Positions 41,647 to 49,938 of a stretch of DNA of 64,000 bases are shown piece after piece. Origin of the DNA: Clostridiales bacterium (GTDB lineage: Bacteria > Bacillota > Clostridia > TANB77 > CAG-508); assembly GCA_003525075.1 (NCBI GenBank), contig DQFO01000008.1:138333-202332 (forward strand), in the 5' to 3' direction. A program made the position numbers and the translations under genes. Under the pieces are notes generated by a model. That model saw nothing but the letters and a program-made list of their open reading frames with translations. It was not told the DNA's origin and searched no databases. How positions within the stretch are numbered: the first letter of the stretch is position 1; every line of letters begins with the position of its first letter.

Positions 41647-42810
41647 TTAATTCATATAATCTCTTAATTTTTTGCTTCTACTTGGATGACGAAGTTTTCT
41701 CAAAGCTTTAGCTTCAATCTGACGAATTCTTTCCCTTGTTACATCAAATTCTTTTCCTACTTCTTCAAGTGTTCTTGCTTTTCCATCATCAAGTCCAAAT
41801 CTTAATCTTAAAACTTTTGCTTCTCTTGGTGTTAATGTTTTCATTACTTCTTCCAATTGTTCTCTTAATAATGTATATGATGCTGCATCTTGTGGTGCTG
41901 GCGAATCTTCATCTTGAATAAAGTCTCCTAAATGACTATCGTCTTCTTCACCAATTGGTGTTTCTAATGAAACTGGATCTTGTGCAATTTTTTGAATTTC
42001 CATTACTTTTTCAACTGACATATCCATTTCTTTAGCTATTTCTTCTGGCGTTGGCTCTCTGCCTAATTGTTGTAATAAGTGTCTTGATGTACGAATTAAT
42101 CTATTTATTGTTTCTACCATGTGTACTGGAATTCTTATTGTACGTGCTTGGTCAGCAATAGCTCTTGTAATAGCTTGTCTAATCCACCATGTTGCATAAG
42201 TACTAAACTTAAATCCTTTTGTATAATCAAATTTTTCTACTGCTTTTATTAATCCCATGTTTCCTTCTTGTATTAAGTCTAAGAATAACATTCCTCTTCC
42301 AACGTATTTTTTAGCAATACTTACTACTAATCTAAGGTTTGCTTCTGCTAATTCTTGTTTTGCTTCTTCATCACCTTCTAATATTCTTTTTGCTAATTCA
42401 AGTTCTTTGTCATAAGATAATAATGGTATTTTTCCAATTTCTCTTAAATACATTCTTACTGGATCATCAACACTTATTCCTTCATAACTTGTTTCTGTTA
42501 TTTCATCTAATTTTAAATTTTCAACTTCTTTTAAGTCATCAATGTCTGGCTCATCTTCAAAATCATCATTTAAAATATTAACTCCCATTTCTTCAAATGC
42601 ATCAAAAACTTTATCTATTTGATCTGGATTTGTATTTTCTAGTTCTTTGGCTAATTCTTCATATGTTATTTTTCCTTTTGCCTTAGCTTTTTTTACAATT
42701 TCTTGAACCTTTTCTGCATCTAATTTTTCATCTTTCTTTTCTACTTTTACATCTTTCATTTCTTCTAATTTCTCTTGATTTTCCATTTCTTCTCCAATTT
42801 TCTTACTCAC
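41647..42810 (-). CDS. rpoD: Housekeeping RNA polymerase sigma factor (sigma-A)
   Basis: Primary sigma-70 factor, 387 aa with an acidic, Lys/Glu-rich N-terminus (region 1.1-like, residues 1-115). DPVRMYLREIGKIPLL (1.2, about 125), NLRLVVSIAKKYVGRGMLFLDLIQEGN (2.1-2.2), FSTYATWWIRQAITRAIADQ (2.3-2.4), region 3 and LTPREAKVLRLRFGLDDG with the C-terminal helix-turn-helix VTRERIRQIEAKALRKLR (4.2) are all present. Start: GTG 42810 (AGGGG, 9 nt) or ATG 42786 (GGAG, 6 nt). It follows dnaG by 12 nt, the classical dnaG-rpoD arrangement. Confidence 0.96.
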   Translation of the reverse strand: MSKKIGEEMENQEKLEEMKDVKVEKKDEKLDAEKVQEIVKKAKAKGKITYEELAKELENTNPDQIDKVFDAFEEMGVNILNDDFEDEPDIDDLKEVENLKLDEITETSYEGISVDDPVRMYLREIGKIPLLSYDKELELAKRILEGDEEAKQELAEANLRLVVSIAKKYVGRGMLFLDLIQEGNMGLIKAVEKFDYTKGFKFSTYATWWIRQAITRAIADQARTIRIPVHMVETINRLIRTSRHLLQQLGREPTPEEIAKEMDMSVEKVMEIQKIAQDPVSLETPIGEEDDSHLGDFIQDEDSPAPQDAASYTLLREQLEEVMKTLTPREAKVLRLRFGLDDGKARTLEEVGKEFDVTRERIRQIEAKALRKLRHPSRSKKLRDYMN

Positions 42811-42822
42811 GAAAATTCACCC

Positions 42823-44613
42823 CTACTTAATTTTAGCTAATGCAATTATTATATTACTTAGCTCTTTACTTAATTCTTTTTTTGTTTCCCCATCTTGTTC
42901 ATTTTCTAATTTTTTTAATATATCTTTTTTCTGACTTTCTAGTCTTTCTCTTTCGTATTTTAATAATATATCATCAACAGCTTTATCAATATTTTCTATT
43001 TCATAATCTGTTGCCATTACCTTAGTAATATGATTTTGAGTTTGTTCATCAAATTCATCTATCAATTTATTAACATTTGTATCTTGTTTCTCTAATTCTT
43101 CATATAATTTTTCTGCAATTTTTCTATTTGTTTCATCTTTAAAATCTTGTGGTTTGATTTTTTCTTTTATTTTTTGAAAGATTTTTTGATTTGCATCAAG
43201 TAATAATGCTATTATTGTATCTTCCCTGTTTTTTAAATCTTCATCTATAATATTTTCTTCATTTTCTATTTTTTTAGCAATTTGCGTTTTTACTGCTTTT
43301 CCTTGTAATAAATTGTCTGCTTTTGAGTTAGTATAAATTAATTTATTTACTTCTGCATAAATTGCTTCTTTTGAAATATTATAACCACTTGCTATTTTTT
43401 CTATGTATATTTCTCTTTCCATTGTATTGTCTACTTTTGCTAGTATTTTTGCAATTTCGTTTAAGAATTTTATTTTATCTGATGTATTCTCTAAATTAAT
43501 ATCTTTTTTTAGATTTCTTACTTTAAATTCGACTAATGATATTGCATTATCCATTGCTAATTTGAATCTACCTTCTCCAAATTTTACAATGAATTCATCT
43601 GGATCTTTTGCTCCTTCTATTTGCAATACTCTCATGTCACATCCCATTTTTTGTAGTATTTCCATTGATCTTGCTACAGCTGTTTGTCCAGCTCCATCTG
43701 CATCAAATCCAAGTATAACTTGTTCTGTACTTTTTCTTAACAACCAACCTTGTTGCTCTGTTAATGCTGTTCCTAATGCTGCTACTACATTTTTTACACC
43801 TCTTTGGTGTAATGATATGACATCCATATATCCTTCTACTATTAATAGTCTTTTACTACATTCTGTTTTTGCAATATTTAGCCCAAATAAATGTCTTCCT
43901 TTACTATATACAACATTTTCTGGTGAATTTATATATTTTGGTTTTGAATCATCTAAAACTCTTCCTCCAAATGCTATTACTTTTCCTCTAATATCACATA
44001 TTGGAATCATTAGTCTATTTCTATACATGTCTATATATTGTCCTCTATCATTTCTAATGACTAGTCCTGATTCTAACATTTCTTTTTCATTAAAACCTTG
44101 TGCTTTTAATTGTTTATATAATTCATCAAATCTTCCTGAAAATCCTATTTTATATGTTTCTAATGTTGATTGTGTTAGTTTTCTTTTTTTTACATATTCT
44201 TGTGCCATTTTTGCTGTTGGCTTGTACAAATTTTGATGATAATATTCTGCTGTAAATTGATTTATTTTATATATTTTGGCTTTTAATTCTTCTCTTGCTG
44301 TATCTTCTGCATTTTCTATTGTTGGTAATTGTATATTTGCTTTTTCTGCTAATTGTTCAACTGCTTCTTTGAAGCCTATTCCTTCTATTTTCATCAGAAA
44401 TGAATATACATTTCCTCCAACTCCACACCCAAAACAGTGAAATATTTGCCTGTCTGGTGATACTGAAAATGATGGAGATTTTTCATTATGAAATGGACAT
44501 AGTCCAAAATAGTTTCTTCCTTTTCGAGTCAAATGGACATATTGTGATATTACATCTACAACATCGTTGTTTTGTCTTACTTGTTCTATAATTTCTTCAC
44601 TATAACGTGCCAT
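42823..44613 (-). CDS. dnaG: DNA primase
   Basis: 596-aa primase making RNA primers at the replication fork. The N-terminal CHC2 zinc finger (CPFHNEKSPSFSVSP, then FHCFGCGVGG, residues 40-66), the RNAP basic segment (YRNRLMIPICD, FGGRVLDDS) and the TOPRIM domain (LLIVEGYMDVISLHQ, about 258; LGFDADGAGQ, about 302) are clear. The C-terminal helical part is Lys/Glu-rich and poorly conserved, as expected for the helicase-binding domain. RBS GGAGG. First gene of the dnaG-rpoD unit. Confidence 0.96.
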   Translation of the reverse strand: MARYSEEIIEQVRQNNDVVDVISQYVHLTRKGRNYFGLCPFHNEKSPSFSVSPDRQIFHCFGCGVGGNVYSFLMKIEGIGFKEAVEQLAEKANIQLPTIENAEDTAREELKAKIYKINQFTAEYYHQNLYKPTAKMAQEYVKKRKLTQSTLETYKIGFSGRFDELYKQLKAQGFNEKEMLESGLVIRNDRGQYIDMYRNRLMIPICDIRGKVIAFGGRVLDDSKPKYINSPENVVYSKGRHLFGLNIAKTECSKRLLIVEGYMDVISLHQRGVKNVVAALGTALTEQQGWLLRKSTEQVILGFDADGAGQTAVARSMEILQKMGCDMRVLQIEGAKDPDEFIVKFGEGRFKLAMDNAISLVEFKVRNLKKDINLENTSDKIKFLNEIAKILAKVDNTMEREIYIEKIASGYNISKEAIYAEVNKLIYTNSKADNLLQGKAVKTQIAKKIENEENIIDEDLKNREDTIIALLLDANQKIFQKIKEKIKPQDFKDETNRKIAEKLYEELEKQDTNVNKLIDEFDEQTQNHITKVMATDYEIENIDKAVDDILLKYERERLESQKKDILKKLENEQDGETKKELSKELSNIIIALAKIK

Positions 44614-44760
44614 TTTCCTCCACTCCTATACTTTCTTATTATTGCTTAAAATCATCATTTCCGTTTTTCGTACATATATATTATTCGACGAATTTTACAT
44701 AATTCCCTCTTTTTTTGAGAATTTTTTTCTTCATTTGTTTCTAATTTATTATTTCTATAT

Positions 44761-44797
44761 AAAAAACAAAGCATAAATAACTTCTATGCTTTGTTTA
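44761..44797 (-). terminator. Terminator of the DUF3592 gene
   Basis: AAACAAAGCATA pairs with TATGCTTTGTTT across 9 nt; a T-rich stretch follows on the minus strand. Confidence 0.85.
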
Positions 44798-44809
44798 TAA
44801 AAATAATCT

Positions 44810-45532
44810 CTATTTTTCTATGTAAATCTCATCTTCTTTATTTGGATTGTAAAATATTTCTACCTTTTGTCCAACAACATAATCTGATGTAGAATATCCT
44901 ATTACTGACTTTACTTCTATAATCTTTCCATTTACAGTATATTGAAATATTGGATACTTATTTATATTTATTTTTCCATCACTATCTTTTTTTTCATCAA
45001 TAACTATATCTTTTACAACAGCAATTGTTTTTTTTATACACCTCTTTTTTAGTTCATTTTTGTTAGAAATTCGTTTACTTACTTCTATAATAAGTATTAT
45101 TCCTATAATTACAATTACTATACTTCCAGAATTCCCCCCATCTTCTTCAAAATTTTTAAAAAATGGGAGTATCATAAGCACTCCACCAATTATTGCTGTT
45201 ATTAGCCACCAAAACAAACTTGAATAATATCGTTCTTTACAGTAAAATTCATCACCATTTTCTTTATTATAAAAAATTTCCACTTCATTTCCTATATTAT
45301 ATTTTTGAAATATACTATTTCCTGACAATAATTTATTCTTAAATTTTTTTCCATTTATATTATATTCTATTATTGGCCAATATGATAAGTTATTATCATT
45401 ATCAATTTCTTTAGATATTTCTGTTACTATTGCTGTTGTTTCCTCTGTATATTTCTTTTTCTTTTGTACTAAATCTACACATCCCCAAACACCAAATAAT
45501 GCAAATATAATTCCACCAAAGAATAAAACCAT
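44810..45532 (-). CDS. Membrane protein with two DUF3592 domains
   Basis: 240 aa. One N-terminal TM helix (residues 1-20) leads into a first DUF3592-like beta domain (about 28-100: TTAIVTEISKEID...YWPIIEYNINGKKF...IGNEVEIFYNKEN). A central pair of TM helices (about 106-150) is followed by a second copy (about 165-238: KTIAVVKDIVIDE...YPIFQYTVNGKII...VGQKVEIFYNPNKEDEIYI). The duplicated G-x-x-VEIFYN-x-x signature is clear. Function unknown. Confidence 0.8.
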   Translation of the reverse strand: MVLFFGGIIFALFGVWGCVDLVQKKKKYTEETTAIVTEISKEIDNDNNLSYWPIIEYNINGKKFKNKLLSGNSIFQKYNIGNEVEIFYNKENGDEFYCKERYYSSLFWWLITAIIGGVLMILPFFKNFEEDGGNSGSIVIVIIGIILIIEVSKRISNKNELKKRCIKKTIAVVKDIVIDEKKDSDGKININKYPIFQYTVNGKIIEVKSVIGYSTSDYVVGQKVEIFYNPNKEDEIYIEK

Positions 45533-45604
45533 ATTATTTTCTCCCCTTATTATATATTTTTTTATTTTATAACATATAAAAATATTAAAGTCAAATAATT
45601 GATT

Positions 45605-45638
45605 AAAAAAATAAGACAGGATTATAATTCCTGCCTTT
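45605..45638 (-). terminator. Terminator of the 48-aa gene
   Basis: AGGCAGG pairs with CCTGTCT (G-T pair allowed) across a 9-nt loop, then a long T tract on the minus strand. Confidence 0.85.
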
Positions 45639-45784
45639 TACATTATTCCCATCTTTTTAGCAAATTTTTTACCTTTTTTCATCATTTTGTTTGTATTAAA
45701 CATATTGTCATTTTGCCATAACATAACCATTCCTGTTGTTACTAATCCACCTATAACTAAACCTTTAACAAATTTCATATTCAT
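45638..45784 (-). CDS. Small membrane-associated protein (48 aa)
   Basis: Short ORF: MNMKFVKGLVIGGLVTTGMV, then MLWQNDNMF and a basic tail KMMKKGKKFAKKMGIM. One hydrophobic helix followed by a polybasic amphipathic helix; similar in layout to small YtxH/YrzQ-like proteins of Firmicutes. GAAGGGA lies 6-7 nt before the ATG and a terminator follows the stop, so it is likely to be expressed. Function unknown. Confidence 0.7.
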   Translation of the reverse strand: MNMKFVKGLVIGGLVTTGMVMLWQNDNMFNTNKMMKKGKKFAKKMGIM

Positions 45785-45905
45785 TTCAATCCCTTCTTTA
45801 CAACTATTATTAGATTTTTAATCTTTTAATAGTATCTCATTTTTGTTAGTTATTTATTCATTAATAATAAAATTGTTTTCAAAAGCCATTTTAACTCAAT
45901 TTTCA

Positions 45906-45934
45906 TTGACTTTTTGCCATTTTGCTAGTATAAT
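45906..45934 (+). promoter_or_regulatory. leuS promoter
   Basis: TTGACT, 17 nt, TATAAT. The leader of about 65 nt can form a hairpin (CTCAT with ATGAG, inner AAGAA with TTCTT) upstream of AAAGGAA; no T-box motif is present. Confidence 0.87.
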
Positions 45935-46004
45935 CGATATGAAATAATTTCGCTCATAAGAATATTTTTCTTACAACGAAAAATGAGAAAGGAATGAACT
46001 TTAA

Positions 46005-48401
46005 ATGGCATATAATTTTAAAGAAATAGAAAAGAAATGGCAAAATAAATGGGAAAAAGAAGGAACATTTAATGCTAGCACTGATTACACAAAGAAAAAA
46101 TGGTATGGATTAATAGAATTCCCTTATCCATCAGGACAAGGTCTACATGTTGGACATCCTCGTAGTTATACAGCACTTGATATAATTGCAAGAAAAAGAA
46201 GATTACAAGGATATAATGTATTATTCCCTATTGGATTTGATGCATTCGGTCTTCCAGCAGAAAATTATGCAATAAAAACAAATGTACATCCAAAAATAAC
46301 AACTGCAAAAAATATTGCACATTTTACAGAACAATTAAAATCTGTTGGTTTTTCATTTGATTGGTCAAGAGTTATTGACACAACAGATCCTGAATATTAT
46401 AAATGGACACAATGGATATTTATTCAATTATATAAACATGGATTAGCTTATAAAGCAACAATGCCAATAAACTTCTGTACAGGATGTAAAGTTGGATTAG
46501 CAAATGAAGAAGTTGTAAATGGTGTTTGTGAAAGATGTGGAAGTCCTGTTGTACAAAAAGAAAAATCACAATGGATGTTAAGAATCACGAAATATGCTCA
46601 AAGATTAATTGACGATTTAGATGATGTTGATTATTTGGAAAAAATCAAAACACAACAACGCAACTGGATTGGTCGTTCTGAAGGTGCTGAAGTAAAATTC
46701 AAAATTGCAGGTACTGACGAAACACTAACTGTTTACACAACAAGACCTGATACACTATTTGGTGCTACATATATGGTAGTTGCTCCAGAACACAAATTAA
46801 TTGAAGAATTTGCTTCTAAAATAACAAATTTAGATGAAATAAAAGAATATCAAAAACAAGCTGCTTTAAAATCTGATTTTGAACGTGGTGAAATGAATAA
46901 AGATAAAACTGGTGTTGAAATCAAAGGAATTAAAGCAATAAATCCATTAACAAACAAAGAAATTCCTGTTTGGGTTGCAGATTATGTATTATCATCTTAT
47001 GGAACTGGTGCTATTATGGCTGTTCCTGCTCATGATACAAGAGATTATGAATTTGCTACAAAATTTGGTCTTAATATTATACCTGTTCTTGAAGGTGGAG
47101 ATGTTTCAAAAGAAGCATTTACTGGTGATGGTGTACATATAAACTCAGGATTTTTAAATGGTTTAGAATTAGAAGAAGCAAAAAATAAAGTTATAAAATA
47201 TCTTGAAGATAATAAAATTGGTGAAAGAAAAGTAAATTATAAACTTCGTGATTGGGTATTCTCACGTCAAAGATATTGGGGTGAACCAATTCCAATGGTA
47301 CATTGTGATGATTGTGGTTGGGTTCCAGTTGATGAAAAAGATTTACCTTTAACACTACCAGATGTAAAAGATTTCTTACCTGGAGAAGATGGAGAATCAC
47401 CTCTTGCAAGACATGCAGAATGGATTAATACAACATGTCCACACTGTGGTAAACCTGCAAAAAGAGAAACAGATACAATGCCTCAATGGGCTGGCTCATC
47501 ATGGTATTTCTTAAGATACATGGATCCACATAATCATGATGCTCTTGCATCAAAAGAAGCTCTTGAATATTGGTCACCTGTTGACTGGTATAATGGTGGT
47601 ATGGAACATACTACACTTCACTTATTATATTCAAGATTCTGGCATAAATTCTTATATGATATTGGAGTTGTTCCAACAAAAGAACCTTATGCAAAACGTA
47701 CATCACATGGTATGATTTTAGGTTCAAATGGAGAGAAAATGTCTAAATCAAAAGGAAATGTTATAAATCCTGATGATATTGTAAATGAATTTGGTGCTGA
47801 TGCTTTTAGAGTTTATGAAATGTTTATGGGACCATTTGATCAAACAGCAAGTTGGTCTATGGATAGTATTAGAGGTTGCTTCAAATTCCTTGACAGAGTT
47901 TGGAACTTACAAGATATTTTAGTCGATGGTGATACATATTCAAAAGAAGCTGAAAAAATGATGAATAAAGCTATCAAAAAAGTTTCACAAGATATTGAAG
48001 AAATGAAATTTAATACATGTGTTTCTACATTCATGACAATGATGAATGAATTTACTAAATTAAAGAAAATTAATAAAGCTGAATTCAAAACATTTTTAAT
48101 ATTATTAAATCCTTTTGCTCCTCATATAACTGAAGAGTTAAATGAAATTGCTGGATTTGATAAGCCTATTTCATCTTGTGATTGGCCTAAATATGATGAA
48201 AGTAAAACAATTGATGACGAAATAGAAATTCCAGTTCAAGTTAATGGTAAATTAAAAACAACTATTACTATTAATTTAGATGAAGATGAATCTTCTGTTA
48301 AAGAAAAAGTTCATTCTGCTTTAGAAGGAAAGCTTGATGGAAAATCTATTGTTAAAGAAATTTATGTAAAAAATAAAATTTACAATGTTGTTGTAAAATA
48401 G
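46005..48401 (+). CDS. leuS: Leucyl-tRNA synthetase
   Basis: Class I synthetase, 798 aa, charging tRNA-Leu. HIGH motif as GLHVGH (residues 48-51), a zinc-binding Cys set (CTGCKVGLANEEVVNGVCERCG, about 160-185), the CP1 editing domain (YTTRPDTLFGATYMV, about 245; AVPAHDTRDYEFA, about 340) and GEKMSKSKGN (about 578) are all present. A second Cys pair (CDDCGW...CPHCGK) lies near 430-480. The C-terminal domain ends VKEIYVKNKIYNVVVK. RBS AAAGGAA. Single-gene unit with promoter and terminator. Confidence 0.97.
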   Translation: MAYNFKEIEKKWQNKWEKEGTFNASTDYTKKKWYGLIEFPYPSGQGLHVGHPRSYTALDIIARKRRLQGYNVLFPIGFDAFGLPAENYAIKTNVHPKITTAKNIAHFTEQLKSVGFSFDWSRVIDTTDPEYYKWTQWIFIQLYKHGLAYKATMPINFCTGCKVGLANEEVVNGVCERCGSPVVQKEKSQWMLRITKYAQRLIDDLDDVDYLEKIKTQQRNWIGRSEGAEVKFKIAGTDETLTVYTTRPDTLFGATYMVVAPEHKLIEEFASKITNLDEIKEYQKQAALKSDFERGEMNKDKTGVEIKGIKAINPLTNKEIPVWVADYVLSSYGTGAIMAVPAHDTRDYEFATKFGLNIIPVLEGGDVSKEAFTGDGVHINSGFLNGLELEEAKNKVIKYLEDNKIGERKVNYKLRDWVFSRQRYWGEPIPMVHCDDCGWVPVDEKDLPLTLPDVKDFLPGEDGESPLARHAEWINTTCPHCGKPAKRETDTMPQWAGSSWYFLRYMDPHNHDALASKEALEYWSPVDWYNGGMEHTTLHLLYSRFWHKFLYDIGVVPTKEPYAKRTSHGMILGSNGEKMSKSKGNVINPDDIVNEFGADAFRVYEMFMGPFDQTASWSMDSIRGCFKFLDRVWNLQDILVDGDTYSKEAEKMMNKAIKKVSQDIEEMKFNTCVSTFMTMMNEFTKLKKINKAEFKTFLILLNPFAPHITEELNEIAGFDKPISSCDWPKYDESKTIDDEIEIPVQVNGKLKTTITINLDEDESSVKEKVHSALEGKLDGKSIVKEIYVKNKIYNVVVK

Positions 48402-48434
48402 AAAAACGATTGGCGAAATGCCAATCGTTTTTTA
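48402..48434 (+). terminator. Bidirectional terminator leuS / OGG-type glycosylase
   Basis: AAAACGATTGGC pairs perfectly with GCCAATCGTTTT across 5 nt, with T runs on both strands. Confidence 0.92.
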
Positions 48435-49298
48435 TGCTTCTCTCTTCCAATAAAATAAATATTGTTGAGCAATACCAGCTAAATTCCCAAATTTTTCATG
48501 TGCAAGTTTCTCTAATTCTTTTTTGTTAACTTTTGTTTCATCTTCATTTTTTATATAAAGTTCGTTCATAACTCTTCTAACCCATACATCAATTGGGAAA
48601 ACTTCAAATCTTTTTAAAGTTGAAAATAATAAAATACAGTCTGCTACTTTAGGACCAACTCCTGATAATGTTAATAATTGTTCTCTAACTTCCATTGTAT
48701 TTGGATTATTTTGCATTTGTTCTAAATCTACTTTTTTATCTAATATCATATGTACAGTCTCATATAATCTTATATCTCTAAAACCTGTTCCAAGTTTCCT
48801 ATAATCTTCTACTGTTACATCTTTTAATTCTTCTACTGTAGGAAAAGCGTAATGTTTTTCTCCGTTCCATTCTATTTCTTTTCCATATGTTTTAGATAGT
48901 CTTTCAATTATCCCTTTTATTCTTGGAATATTATTATTTGCTGAAATAATGTAAGATATTATCATTTCCCATAAATCTTGATTTAAAATTCTAATTCCTT
49001 GTCCATATTGTATACTTGTTTTTACATTATCATCTATTTTGGATAAAGTTTCTTTTATTTCTTCATAATTACGATTTAAATCAAAATAATCTTGTACAAT
49101 TTCTTTTATATCACCATTACATATTCCTTTAAATATTACAGTGTCCCCATTTTTTTGGACATTCATTACATTTTCTTTAAATACTCCTGTATAACTTCCA
49201 TCATCTTGTTTATTCCATCTAAAACATTGGCCACAATCAAATATATCTGCTAATTCAAATGATTTTATATTTTCTATTTTATATTCTTGTTCTTGCAT
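48432..49298 (-). CDS. 8-oxoguanine DNA glycosylase/AP lyase (OGG1 family)
   Basis: 288-aa HhH-GPD base-excision repair enzyme removing 8-oxoguanine and nicking the abasic site. The N-terminal OGG domain contains FDCGQCFRWNKQDDGSY (about residue 20); the helix-hairpin-helix is LLTLSGVGPKVADCILLFS, with catalytic Lys in GPKVAD (about 223) and Asp in FPIDVWVRR (about 245). The length fits bacterial OGG1-type enzymes. The start is ATG 49298 with GGAGG 6 nt upstream; the GTG at 49310 overlaps the RBS. Confidence 0.93.
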   Translation of the reverse strand: MQEQEYKIENIKSFELADIFDCGQCFRWNKQDDGSYTGVFKENVMNVQKNGDTVIFKGICNGDIKEIVQDYFDLNRNYEEIKETLSKIDDNVKTSIQYGQGIRILNQDLWEMIISYIISANNNIPRIKGIIERLSKTYGKEIEWNGEKHYAFPTVEELKDVTVEDYRKLGTGFRDIRLYETVHMILDKKVDLEQMQNNPNTMEVREQLLTLSGVGPKVADCILLFSTLKRFEVFPIDVWVRRVMNELYIKNEDETKVNKKELEKLAHEKFGNLAGIAQQYLFYWKREA

Positions 49299-49353
49299 AT
49301 TTTCCTCCACTTTTATATTTTAGTTCATTTGAATTAATTTTTCAACATCTTCA

Positions 49354-49382
49354 TTGCAAATTTATTAAAAGTCATGTATAAT
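49354..49382 (+). promoter_or_regulatory. Promoter of the small membrane protein gene
   Basis: TTGCAA, 17 nt, TATAAT. Downstream, a 12-bp perfect palindrome ATTGAGCTCAAT (49408-49419) lies just before the GAGGAGG ribosome binding site. Confidence 0.8.
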
Positions 49383-49437
49383 ATTATTATCACGTATTTA
49401 ATATTAAATTGAGCTCAATATTTGAGGAGGTTATTTT

Positions 49438-49827
49438 ATGTTGCAACACTTCTTGGTATTCTTTATTACTTTTATCATCCTTTTAATTGCTATTATAATC
49501 ATTACAATAATACTTCCAATGTGGCGGTTTATGGAAAGCGCAGATAATGTAATCCATTTATTTTCTCTCTTAAAAATATTATTAAAATTTGATGATCTTC
49601 CACAAAAAGGAGAAATAAAAATATCATATGGTAAATGTAAATTAAAATTTGGTAATGTTAATGAAGCTAGCATCGAACTCGAAAAACTAGCTAAAGAAGC
49701 ATTAGAATACTATGATAAACTTGGTTGGATTGCTATGACTGATAATTATTTTCAAGTTCAAAAAGACAAGCTAATCAATATATGTTACGAACTACGAAAG
49801 TTAAGGTGGGAAAATCAAGGAGTTTAA
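49438..49827 (+). CDS. Small membrane-anchored protein, unknown
   Basis: 129 aa. One strongly hydrophobic helix (residues 5-28) is followed by a soluble domain with predicted helices (IHLFSLLKILLKF, ASIELEKLAKEALEYYDKLGW, KLINICYELRKLRW). I do not recognise a family. GAGGAGG lies 8 nt before the ATG; promoter and terminator flank it, so it is a real single-gene unit. The soluble part is most likely cytoplasmic or extracellular depending on orientation, which cannot be settled. Confidence 0.75.
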   Translation: MLQHFLVFFITFIILLIAIIIITIILPMWRFMESADNVIHLFSLLKILLKFDDLPQKGEIKISYGKCKLKFGNVNEASIELEKLAKEALEYYDKLGWIAMTDNYFQVQKDKLINICYELRKLRWENQGV

Positions 49828-49832
49828 AAACG

Positions 49833-49860
49833 AATGTGGGAGAATATCCCACATTTTCTT
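49833..49860 (+). terminator. Terminator of the small membrane protein gene
   Basis: AATGTGGGA pairs perfectly with TCCCACATT across 5 nt, then TTCTTT. Confidence 0.88.
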
Positions 49861-49879
49861 TATGGCTCTATGTCAATAG

Positions 49880-49911
49880 AATAAGGAATCTATAATTATA
49901 GACCCCTTATT
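49880..49911 (-). terminator. Terminator-like hairpin after the Lon-family gene
   Basis: AATAAGG and TCTATAA pair with TTATAGA and CCTTATT, with one 2-nt internal loop. It lies 28 nt beyond the stop of the protease gene on the minus strand. Confidence 0.6.
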
Positions 49912-49938
49912 ATCAAAACTAATATTTTTTTCATTTAA

